Source of the DNA: Paraburkholderia acidicola
GTDB lineage: Bacteria; Pseudomonadota; Gammaproteobacteria; Burkholderiales; Burkholderiaceae
NCBI RefSeq assembly: GCF_002362315.1
Contig: NZ_MTZV01000006.1
Coordinates: 2,542,001-2,606,000, forward strand
Reading direction: 5' to 3'
Length of the DNA stretch: 64,000 nucleotides
In this document: positions 57,181 through 64,000 of the stretch, one piece after another
How the letters are laid out: each line of letters begins with the position of its first letter
Position numbering within the stretch: position 1 is the stretch's first letter
Made by a program: the position numbers and the translations under genes
Notes under the pieces: generated by a model
What the model saw: the letters and a program-made list of their open reading frames with translations, nothing else
Told to the model about the DNA's origin: nothing
Databases searched by the model: none

Positions 57181-57498
57181 CTCTAACATCGGCAACTTGT
57201 CCGTCACGTCTTTCCACGCGTCCGCATCGGGCAGCGGCGGCACGGCTTTGGTGATAACGGGAAAGACGGTTGCCAGTTCGGCGTTCAGCGCGACGAAAGC
57301 CTGCTGCTCTGCAGGCAGGTCGTCTTCGGCGTAAATTGCATTGACCGGACACTCCGGAATGCACACCGCACAGTCGATGCATTCGTCGGGGTCGATCACC
57401 AGCATGTTCGGCCCGGCGTGGAAGCAGTCCACGGGGCACACCTCGACGCAATCGGTATAGCGGCAGCGAATGCAGGCCTCGGTTACGACATGAGTCAC
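57175..57498 (-). CDS. fdxA: 7Fe ferredoxin (FdxA type, [3Fe-4S][4Fe-4S])
   Basis: 107 residues, MTHVVTEACIRCRYTDCVEV at the start. Cluster cysteines are in CIRCRYTDC, EVCPVDCF and CIDCAVCIPECP; the C-terminal extension DAWKDVTDKLPML is typical of FdxA. It is a soluble low-potential electron carrier. The gene order fdxA then ferredoxin reductase suggests a working pair, and the divergent operon encodes an Fe-S reductase that would need such electrons. ATG at 57498; its last codons lie in the 30-bp palindrome. Confidence 0.93.
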   Translation of the reverse strand: MTHVVTEACIRCRYTDCVEVCPVDCFHAGPNMLVIDPDECIDCAVCIPECPVNAIYAEDDLPAEQQAFVALNAELATVFPVITKAVPPLPDADAWKDVTDKLPMLER

Positions 57499-57616
57499 GG
57501 CAAGACTCCTTCTGCACGGCGCGAGACGCGCGAAATGGCGCGGCGCAGCATCGCAACCGGGTGGGGAAAAGACGTTGCGCAGTCTATTTTGATCGAGTAG
57601 ATTTCAAGCAAGTTTG

Positions 57617-57634
57617 GTGTAGCGAATACTACAC
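57617..57634. promoter_or_regulatory. Candidate operator of the reductase/transporter operon
   Basis: GTGTAG-N6-CTACAC is a perfect 6-bp dyad in the gap between fdxA and the divergent operon. Its place fits control of one or both. No regulator gene of evident match lies beside it except the TetR at 55213. Confidence 0.45.
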
Positions 57635-57762
57635 GAACGGTGAGTGATCGCAACATTTTTCAAAATTGAAGATGGTGTGTTTTGCGAGAAAGTGCCATGA
57701 AACAAGGTACTTTCGTTCGCCGTGCAGGACCTGATGTAATGTCGTCGTATGGAACCCCACCC

Positions 57763-59355
57763 ATGACTGAACATACGAAGGTCGATTTCGGTGCAGATCG
57801 TGTCGATGGCGCTATTGCCACGACGCCCGGTCCGACCGTGCTCGAAAAAGCCGCGCCGCGCAGCGAGCGGATGGCGGTGAACAAGATCGAATGCAATGCG
57901 TGCCCCGTGTTGTGTCAGATCTCGGAAGGGCGCACCGGCGCCTGCGATCGCTATGCGAACGCGGATGGCCGGTTGATCCGCGTCGACCCGGTGTGCTTCG
58001 TGTCGCGCACGACCGATGCGACTGAGCCAGCGGCGATCGGTTTTAGCGCGGATGCGCAGGTGCAGGCGAGTGCCGACAACGGCGCTCCGCTATTTGTCAC
58101 CGGCGTCGGTGCATCGTCCACTTACCCCGACTACAAGCCCGCGCCGTTCATCGTGTCGTCGCAGCACGAAGGCGTCGATATGGTGACGGTCGTCACCGAG
58201 GGCATCTTCAGCTATTGCAGCTTCAAGGTAAAAATCGACACCGACCGCTTCCTCGGGCCGGAGCAATCGAACGTGCGTTGCCATGGCGAGATCGTCGGTC
58301 ACGTGACGACTGCCGAATACGGCTCGCAGATGTTGAGCCTTGGCGGCGTGCATCATCTGACGGGTGGCAGCAAGAAGGAAGGTCGCGTGACCTGCGACAT
58401 GATGCTGGCGCTCGGGAACAAGGAAGCGGTTGAACTGACGATCGACGGTGGCGCGAGCCTCGTTATTCGCGCGGGTGCGGCGCCGATTGTCGATGGCGTC
58501 GAGGAGCGGCGCATGCGGGTCGGTTGCGGTTCGGCGACGATCGGCATCTTTGCCAAACAATGGTTCGGCCATGTCGATGAAGTCGTCGTCGTCGACGATC
58601 ACATCACCGGTGTGCTGACGGAGCACCAGGCAGGGCGTTGCCTTGGCATGACGCGCTCGGGCCTGAAGATTCGCGGCCGCAAATCGACACCGGGCCGCTA
58701 TTTTCAGGTGGCAAACCCCGGTACTGGCTGGGGTGGTACTGACATTCTGGATCCACTCGCGATCGTCGAAGGATTCGATCCGGCGGTGGCGCGCCCCGGC
58801 ATGCGCATGCTGATGGTGTCGACGACCGGCGAGCACGCGCAGTGGTATGAACTCGACAGCGACCTGGTGCCGCGCCCCGCGCAGATGCCCGACGCAGTGC
58901 GTCAGACCGTCGAGCGAATCGGCGAGAACTGCGAGCCGTCGCTGGCGACGGTGCTGTTTATCGGCGGTGCGGGCGGTAGTCTGCGCGCGGGCGCGACGGA
59001 GAACCCGGTGCGTCTCACGCGTGCGATCAAGGAGCGTCTCGTCAACGTGACGTGCGGCGGTGCGCCCGCCTACGTGTGGCCTGGCGGTGGGATCACAGTC
59101 ATGGTGGACGTGGCACGCATGCCCGATCGTTCGTTTGGCACGGTGCCGACACCGGCGATCGTCGCACCGATCGAATTCTCGATGACGCTCGATGCCTATC
59201 GCGAACTCGGTGGTCATATGGACGCGATCAGGCCGCTTGCAGGCGTGCTTGCGCATGGGCCCGAACATCTCGAAGGCGCACCGCTCGCGCGCCGGACGCT
59301 CTCGCGTCACCCCGACAACCCCTGGCCGCTCGGTATGCCGCCGATGCTCGGGTAA
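57763..59355 (+). CDS. 6-hydroxynicotinate reductase-like iron-sulfur protein
   Basis: About 530 residues. A cysteine cluster CNACPVLCQISEGRTGACDR (C-x2-C-x3-C-x9-C) near the N terminus should bind an Fe-S centre. Recognisable blocks are VTEGIFSYCSFKVKIDTDRF, GHVTTAEYGSQMLSLGGVHH and NPGTGWGGTDILDPL. The family name comes from the ferredoxin-dependent 6-hydroxynicotinate reductase of the anaerobe Eubacterium barkeri. Start is uncertain: ATG at 57763, 57739 or 57697 are all possible. The divergent neighbours encode a ferredoxin and its reductase. The following genes encode a UPF0280 protein, two AA_synth proteins and an importer, so the enzyme probably reduces an imported ring compound. That substrate is inferred. 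Confidence 0.78.
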   Translation: MTEHTKVDFGADRVDGAIATTPGPTVLEKAAPRSERMAVNKIECNACPVLCQISEGRTGACDRYANADGRLIRVDPVCFVSRTTDATEPAAIGFSADAQVQASADNGAPLFVTGVGASSTYPDYKPAPFIVSSQHEGVDMVTVVTEGIFSYCSFKVKIDTDRFLGPEQSNVRCHGEIVGHVTTAEYGSQMLSLGGVHHLTGGSKKEGRVTCDMMLALGNKEAVELTIDGGASLVIRAGAAPIVDGVEERRMRVGCGSATIGIFAKQWFGHVDEVVVVDDHITGVLTEHQAGRCLGMTRSGLKIRGRKSTPGRYFQVANPGTGWGGTDILDPLAIVEGFDPAVARPGMRMLMVSTTGEHAQWYELDSDLVPRPAQMPDAVRQTVERIGENCEPSLATVLFIGGAGGSLRAGATENPVRLTRAIKERLVNVTCGGAPAYVWPGGGITVMVDVARMPDRSFGTVPTPAIVAPIEFSMTLDAYRELGGHMDAIRPLAGVLAHGPEHLEGAPLARRTLSRHPDNPWPLGMPPMLG

Positions 59356-59360
59356 GCGCG

Positions 59361-60413
59361 ATGTCCAATGTGACAGCCCACACGCATGCACCCATCGCAA
59401 CCGCAACCGAAACGGCTGCGAGCGGTGCGACGCGCAGACGTCTCGACGATGGGCGCTGGCATCTGCAGCATGGACCGATCGATCTGATCGTTGGCGCCGA
59501 TGCAGCAGATGGCGATGAGGCCGCGGTGCGAGCTGCACACGATGCGTGCTGGCAGCGCTTCACGAGCGTACTCAGCGAACTCGTCGCGGAGCTGCCGCTC
59601 TTGCGCACACCGGTGTCGCAAACATCGACAGGCGAGGACAACCCGTGCCAGGGGCCGATTGCACGCCGCATGTGGTCCGCGTGCCATCCGCATCGTGCGA
59701 ACTACATCACGCCGATGGCGGCAGTCGCGGGCAGCGTTGCCGACGAGCTGATCGTTGCGTTCAAGCGACCCGGCGTCTCGCGTGCATTCGTGAACAATGG
59801 TGGCGACATCGCGTTGCATCTCACCGCGGGCCAGCAATACAAGATCGGCGTGTTCGCCGATCTCGCCGCATTTCACGGCCCGGATCATCAAGCAGCATTC
59901 GACGGCAGCCTGACGCTCGACGCAACCATGGCCGTGCGCGGCATCGCGACAAGCGGCTGGCGCGGCCGCAGCTTCAGCCTCGGCATCGCAGATAGCGCTA
60001 CCGTGCTTGCGCGCACAGCAGCCGTTGCCGATGCGTCAGCAACGATCGTCGCAAACGCGGTCAACCTCGACGATGCGAGCATCGTCCGGCGTCCTGCATC
60101 GTCACTGAAAGACGACAGCGATCTCGGTGATCTCGCTGTAACCGTCGATGTCCCACCGCTGCCTCAACCGTTGATTGACCTCGCGCTCACACGCGGCGCA
60201 CAAACGGCACAGCAGCTGTGCGACGATGGCACGATCGAAGGCGCCGCGCTATTCCTGCAACATCGCGCGCGTACAGTAGGCATTCCCGCACACGACGTTC
60301 GTCATGTCGCGTCACGCTTCACCGAATCCATTTCCGCGCCGCCGGACGCAGCAGGTCCGGCCCGCCATCCTCACTCACCGGAGGCATCGTGTTTGAAATA
60401 CGCCGCGTGTTGA
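59361..60413 (+). CDS. UPF0280 family protein (ApbE-like fold)
   Basis: 350 residues starting MSNVTAHTHAPIATATETAA, five bases after the reductase stop. Conserved-looking blocks are CHPHRANYITPMAAVAGSVA, AFVNNGGDIALHL and GIATSGWRGRSFSLGIADSA, as in UPF0280 proteins related to ApbE flavin transferases. The family often travels with amide or heterocycle catabolic genes, but its reaction is unknown to me. The N-terminal 30 residues are low-complexity. The C-terminal 25 bp overlap the next gene in another frame, giving tight coupling. Confidence 0.75.
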   Translation: MSNVTAHTHAPIATATETAASGATRRRLDDGRWHLQHGPIDLIVGADAADGDEAAVRAAHDACWQRFTSVLSELVAELPLLRTPVSQTSTGEDNPCQGPIARRMWSACHPHRANYITPMAAVAGSVADELIVAFKRPGVSRAFVNNGGDIALHLTAGQQYKIGVFADLAAFHGPDHQAAFDGSLTLDATMAVRGIATSGWRGRSFSLGIADSATVLARTAAVADASATIVANAVNLDDASIVRRPASSLKDDSDLGDLAVTVDVPPLPQPLIDLALTRGAQTAQQLCDDGTIEGAALFLQHRARTVGIPAHDVRHVASRFTESISAPPDAAGPARHPHSPEASCLKYAAC

Positions 60414-60979
60414 CACACGTCGAAGACATTTTTCACGAGTTCGGTCCGCCGCCCGCGCATCCGCTCAGACGCGGCACGCTGGCCGCGGTGATGAAGAACC
60501 CGTTTGCCGGCCGCTACGAACCGGAGATCCAGCACGCGATGGAACTGCTGAAACCGATTGGCGTCACGCTGGCCGGCCAGTTGCTCGCGGCGATGGCGGT
60601 GCCGCACGCAGCGATCGAAGGCTATGGCAAGGGAGCCATCATCGGCGCGGCGGGCGAACTCGAACACGGCGCGCTGTGGCATGTTCCCGGCGGCTACGCG
60701 ATGCGCGAGCTACTCGAGAAAAACGGCGTACCGACCAACGCAATCGTGCCCTCGGCGAAGAAAGTCGGTGCACCCTCAACTGCACTCGATGTACCGATGA
60801 CCCACGTCAACGCCAGCTACGTACGCAGTCACTTCGATGCAATCGAAGTGCGTGTGCCCGGCGCGCCCGCCGCGGACGAGATCGTCTATATCCTCGCGAT
60901 GAGCACCGGGCAGCGTGTGCATGCGCGCGTCGGCGGTCTGGCGAAAGAAGCGATCGCCGGCAAGGACGGGCTGCGCTGA
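60389..60979 (+). CDS. AA_synth family protein (PF06684), first paralogue
   Basis: 196 residues from GTG at 60389, chosen because GGAGG precedes it and MFEIRRVLTHVEDIFHEFGP gives a natural start. The family blocks are NPFAGRYEPEIQHAM, GYGKGAIIGAAGELEHGALW, NAIVPSAKKVGAPSTALDVP and VRSHFDAIEVRV. It is similar along its length to the next gene. Despite the Pfam name, a role in amino-acid synthesis is not established. It is encoded between a UPF0280 protein and a second copy, within a probable ring-compound operon. Function unknown. Confidence 0.8.
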   Translation: MFEIRRVLTHVEDIFHEFGPPPAHPLRRGTLAAVMKNPFAGRYEPEIQHAMELLKPIGVTLAGQLLAAMAVPHAAIEGYGKGAIIGAAGELEHGALWHVPGGYAMRELLEKNGVPTNAIVPSAKKVGAPSTALDVPMTHVNASYVRSHFDAIEVRVPGAPAADEIVYILAMSTGQRVHARVGGLAKEAIAGKDGLR

Positions 60980-61044
60980 CCTGCTGTATGCACCGCATCG
61001 GCAGGACAGCCCGTCATAAAACGAATCGATAGAAGGAGAGCACT

Positions 61045-61629
61045 ATGGCAATCAAGCTTCGCAAGCTGATCGTGCAGGTGGACGAAACACGCATCGAAAT
61101 GGGCCAGACCATCGATCCACCATTGCGTCGCGCCGTAGCGATCGCGGTGATCGACAATCCATACGCAGGCCGCTACGTGCCGCAGCTCGATGCGCTGATC
61201 GAAGCCGGCGAGGAACTCGGCGGGCTGCTCGGCAAGCGTTGTGTCGAAGCGCTCGGCATCGAACCGGGTGAAGCGCAGAGTTACGGCAAGGCCGCGATCG
61301 TCGGTGAAGCGGGTGAACTCGAACACGCTGCGGCGATCCTGCATCCGAAGCTCGGTGCGCCGTTGCGCGCGGCTGTGCAGAAAGGCGCGGCGCTCGTGCC
61401 GTCGGCGAAGAAGATGGGCACGCTCGGCACCGCCATCGACGTGCCGCTCGGCCACAAGGATGCTGCCTACGTGCGCAGCCATTTCGATGCGATCGAAGCG
61501 CGCGTCGCCGATGCGCCGCGTGCCAACGAGATCGTCGTTGCGGTCGCGGTGACCGCAGGTGGTCGGCCGTTGGCGCGCATCGGTGGATTGCAGGCGAGCG
61601 AGATCAAGGGCGAAGACGGTTTGCGCTGA
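61045..61629 (+). CDS. AA_synth family protein (PF06684), second paralogue
   Basis: 194 residues from ATG at 61045 with AAGGAGAG upstream. Blocks shared with the first copy are NPYAGRYVPQLDALIEA, SYGKAAIVGEAGELEHAAAI, ALVPSAKKMGTLGTAIDVPL and VRSHFDAIEARV. The two are clearly homologous but diverged, so this is an old duplication, possibly forming a hetero-oligomer. A 65-bp gap separates them. Function unknown; context suggests the same pathway as the reductase-like protein. Confidence 0.82.
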   Translation: MAIKLRKLIVQVDETRIEMGQTIDPPLRRAVAIAVIDNPYAGRYVPQLDALIEAGEELGGLLGKRCVEALGIEPGEAQSYGKAAIVGEAGELEHAAAILHPKLGAPLRAAVQKGAALVPSAKKMGTLGTAIDVPLGHKDAAYVRSHFDAIEARVADAPRANEIVVAVAVTAGGRPLARIGGLQASEIKGEDGLR

Positions 61630-61700
61630 TTTATTTCGCTGGTAGTGTCCTGCCGTGAACGTGCGGTCGCTGTACCTTCCAGGAAGTCGCTGAGGACCCG

Positions 61701-63662
61701 ATGCTTTCGAATCTGCTGGTACAACTCGTCAACGGACTCGCCGATGCGTCTGCGCTGTTTCTGGTCGCGGCGGGCCTGTCGTTGATTTTCGGCGTGACGC
61801 GCATCGTCAACTTTGCGCACGGCTCGTTCTATATGGTCGGCGTGTATGTGGCGTACACATTGACGAGCCGCTTCGGCGCGACGACGGGTGGGTTCTGGCT
61901 GTCGGTGCTCGGTGCCGCGCTCGCGGTTGCGATACTCGGCGCGCTCGTCGAGTTCGTCGTGCTGCGACGCATCTACCAGGCGCCCGAACTGTTTCATCTG
62001 CTCGCGACTTTTGCGCTCGTGCTGATCTTTCGCGATGCGACGCTGTGGCTGTGGGGTCCGGAGGATCTGTTCGGGCCGCGCGCCCCGCATCTGTCCGGCG
62101 CGGTGAATCTGCTAGGGCACGCCGTACCCACCTACGATCTTCTGCTGATCGTGATTGGTCCGGTCGTGCTGTTGCTGCTCTGGTATGCGCTGACACGCAC
62201 GCGCTGGGGCACGTTGGTGCGTGCCGCGACGCAGGACCGCGAGATGCTCGGCGCGCTCGGCATCAATCAGGCGTGGCTGTTCACCGGCGTGTTCTTCGCC
62301 GGTGCGTTTCTCGCGGGGCTCGGCGGTGCATTGCAGGGGCCGCGCATGTCCGCGAATCTCTCGCTCGATCTTGACACCATCGGCAATGCGTTTGTCGTGG
62401 TCGTGGTCGGCGGAATGGGTTCGATTCCGGGCGCCTTTGTCGCGGCGCTGCTGATCGCGGAAATCAAGGCGCTCTGCATCGGTATTGGACATGTGTCGAT
62501 TGGCGGGATCGATCTGTCGTTGAGCCGGTTCACACTTGTCGCTGAGTTCGTCGTGATGGCGATCGTGCTCGTCGTGCGGCCGTGGGGTTTGCTCGGTCGT
62601 GCGAGTGCGGCGGTTCGTGCAATGGCCGCGCCGGAAGCGCCGCTGCGGCCCGCGGGCCGACGCTTGCGCTGGCTTGCGGCGTTCGTCGCTTTGGTACTGG
62701 TGCTCGCACCGCTCGCGGCCAATGCGTTTCCGTATATGCCGGTGCTGCTCGTCGAAATACTGATTGCGGTGCTGTTCGCCGCGAGCCTGCATTTCATCAT
62801 GGGGCCCGGCGGAATGCATTCGTTTGGACACGCAGCCTATTTTGGGCTCGGTGCCTATGGCGCTGCGTTGTTTCTGAAAGTGCTGGCTCTGCCAATGGAG
62901 GCCGCGCTGTTGCTCGGGCCGTTGCTCGCGGCTGGCGGTGCAATCGTGTTCGGCTGGTTTTGCGTGCGGCTCTCGGGCGTCTATCTGGCGATGTTGACGC
63001 TCGCGTTCGCGCAGATCGTGTGGTCGGTGGTGTTCCAGTGGGATGACGTGACGGGGGGGAGCAATGGCTTGCTTGGTCTCTGGCCGTCTAACTGGCTGTC
63101 TTCACCGGTTGCGTACTACTACTTGACGCTTGCCTGTGTTGCGCTCGGCGTGTGGCTGTTGCGTCGAATGCTGTTCTCACCGCTTGGCTACGCGATGCGC
63201 GCGTCACGCGATTCCGTGCTGCGCGCCGAAGCGATTGGTATCGATGTGAAGCGCGTGCAATGGGCCGCGTTTGTGATCGCATCGTTGTTCTGCGGTCTGG
63301 CCGGTTCGCTGTACGCATTCTCGAAAGGGACCATCTCGCCGGAGGTGATCAGCGTGAGTCGATCCGTCGACGGGCTCGTGATGGTGCTGCTCGGCGGCTT
63401 GCAGACGTTGACCGGGCCGGTGGTCGGCGCCGCGGTGTTCACGTGGCTGCAGGACACCGTCGCGCGGCAGACCGATTACTGGCAGGCGTTGCTCGGGCTC
63501 ACCATTCTGTTGCTTGTGATCGCGTTTCCACAGGGCATCGTTGGCTTCGTGCGCGAGCGGTTCGGCAACGATGACGTCGAGCCGAAGAATGGTGCCGCGC
63601 ATCCTTCGTCTGAGGCCGGTGCAGCTGCGTCGGCCGCAGCAGCGATGAAGGAGGGCCTATGA
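61701..63662 (+). CDS. Branched-chain-type ABC permease, LivH-LivM fusion
   Basis: 653 residues from ATG at 61701 (GAGG upstream). The first half (about 1-295) is LivH-like: GLSLIFGVTRIVNFAHGSFY, ending in VVGGMGSIPGAFVAALLIAE. The second half (about 315-635) is LivM-like: GPGGMHSFGHAAYFGLGAYG and YALRAsRDS-like YAMRASRDSVLRAEAIGID. Normally these are two genes of about 290 and 330 residues; here one reading frame holds both with a short linker. It forms the inner-membrane channel of a HAAT-family importer. A ligand-binding protein gene is not visible in this window. Its stop overlaps livG as ATGA. Confidence 0.88.
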   Translation: MLSNLLVQLVNGLADASALFLVAAGLSLIFGVTRIVNFAHGSFYMVGVYVAYTLTSRFGATTGGFWLSVLGAALAVAILGALVEFVVLRRIYQAPELFHLLATFALVLIFRDATLWLWGPEDLFGPRAPHLSGAVNLLGHAVPTYDLLLIVIGPVVLLLLWYALTRTRWGTLVRAATQDREMLGALGINQAWLFTGVFFAGAFLAGLGGALQGPRMSANLSLDLDTIGNAFVVVVVGGMGSIPGAFVAALLIAEIKALCIGIGHVSIGGIDLSLSRFTLVAEFVVMAIVLVVRPWGLLGRASAAVRAMAAPEAPLRPAGRRLRWLAAFVALVLVLAPLAANAFPYMPVLLVEILIAVLFAASLHFIMGPGGMHSFGHAAYFGLGAYGAALFLKVLALPMEAALLLGPLLAAGGAIVFGWFCVRLSGVYLAMLTLAFAQIVWSVVFQWDDVTGGSNGLLGLWPSNWLSSPVAYYYLTLACVALGVWLLRRMLFSPLGYAMRASRDSVLRAEAIGIDVKRVQWAAFVIASLFCGLAGSLYAFSKGTISPEVISVSRSVDGLVMVLLGGLQTLTGPVVGAAVFTWLQDTVARQTDYWQALLGLTILLLVIAFPQGIVGFVRERFGNDDVEPKNGAAHPSSEAGAAASAAAAMKEGL

Positions 63663-64000
63663 GCCTGCTGCGCGTAGCCGGACTGTCGAAGTCATTCGGC
63701 GGATTGACAGCAGTCGACGGCGTGTCCTTCGATCTCGCCGCAGGCCAACTGCTGGCGCTACTGGGACCGAACGGCGCAGGCAAGTCGACCTGCTTCAACA
63801 TGGTCAACGGACAACTGCGTCCTTCGTCGGGATCGATCCAGCTCGATGGCCACGAACTGGTCGGCATGCGGCCTCGCGATATCTGGCGGCTCGGCGTAGG
63901 CCGGACCTTCCAGATCGCGGCCACTTTCAACTCGATGACCGTGCTGGAAAACGTGCAGATGGCGCTGGTGTCGCACGAACGCAAGCTGTTCGGTCTGTGG
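63659..64000 (+). CDS. Branched-chain-type ABC transporter ATP-binding protein (LivG), cut by window edge
   Basis: The first 114 residues are visible. The protein starts MSLLRVAGLSKSFGGLTAVD, with Walker A GPNGAGKST, then FNMVNGQLRPSSG and Q-loop GVGRTFQIAATFNSMTVLEN, typical of LivG. GGAGGG lies before the ATG, which overlaps the LivHM stop by 4 bp. It powers the importer; LivF should follow beyond the window. Confidence 0.92.
   Translation, partial: MSLLRVAGLSKSFGGLTAVDGVSFDLAAGQLLALLGPNGAGKSTCFNMVNGQLRPSSGSIQLDGHELVGMRPRDIWRLGVGRTFQIAATFNSMTVLENVQMALVSHERKLFGLW

Overview
The window is high-GC DNA, almost fully coding, and looks like a Burkholderia or Paraburkholderia replicon. The evidence is the beta-ketoadipate gene set (pcaIJ, pcaB, pcaD, pcaC), a Las/Bra-like quorum-sensing locus (luxR-rsaL-luxI), FdxA plus a thioredoxin-reductase-like ferredoxin reductase, several Burkholderiales-type conserved small proteins and a dispersed-type GC palindrome. 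Species cannot be fixed from the sequence. No rRNA, tRNA, CRISPR array or insertion sequence was seen.

Region 1 (1-22164, minus strand) is one translationally coupled megasynthase operon read right to left. It encodes a stand-alone KS-ACP protein, then a KS-AT-ACP-aminotransferase-C-A-T hybrid, then a C-C-A-T-C-A-T-KS-KR-ACP hybrid, then an NRPS that opens with a TubC-type docking domain and runs off the left edge. The aminotransferase placed between ACP and C is the mycosubtilin/iturin arrangement for making a beta-amino acyl unit. The two readable A-domain codes of the third protein point to Thr and Ser; the A domain of the second protein has an unfamiliar code. The predicted product is a beta-amino-acyl lipopeptide extended by a ketide unit. 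I do not recognise it as a named compound.

Region 2 (22165-33129) holds a large intergenic region, a tannase/feruloyl-esterase-like secreted enzyme, a Phd/VapC toxin-antitoxin pair, an EgtB/SenA-like sulfoxide synthase homologue, a universal stress protein, a GntR/FCD regulator, a 14-TM efflux pump and the quorum-sensing locus (extra luxR, luxI, rsaL, cognate luxR). Its closeness to the megasynthase operon suggests, but does not prove, population-density control.

Region 3 (33130-44138) is a sugar-acid catabolic block: DHDPS-family dehydratase/aldolase, alpha-ketoglutarate-semialdehyde-type dehydrogenase, SMP-30 lactonase, a four-gene ABC importer and an IlvD/Edd-family dehydratase. Together these fit a non-phosphorylating pentonate-to-alpha-ketoglutarate route. 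The first promoter carries three GntR/FCD-like operator sites. Region 4 (44373-49771) has small conserved proteins, a serine acetyltransferase, an AraC regulator, an EamA exporter whose 3' end is duplicated as about four tandem ~92-bp units, a 32-bp palindrome and folE.

Region 5 (49889-55920) is the pca block: a LysR gene divergent from pcaI-pcaJ-pcaB-pcaD-pcaC, with a three/four half-site operator in front of pcaI, closed by a TetR gene. Region 6 (56013-64000) pairs a ferredoxin reductase and FdxA with a divergent operon of a 6-hydroxynicotinate-reductase-like Fe-S protein, a UPF0280 protein, two AA_synth (PF06684) paralogues and a branched-chain-type ABC importer (fused LivHM, then LivG cut by the right edge). 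It looks like an incompletely described pathway for uptake and reduction of a heteroaromatic or amide compound.
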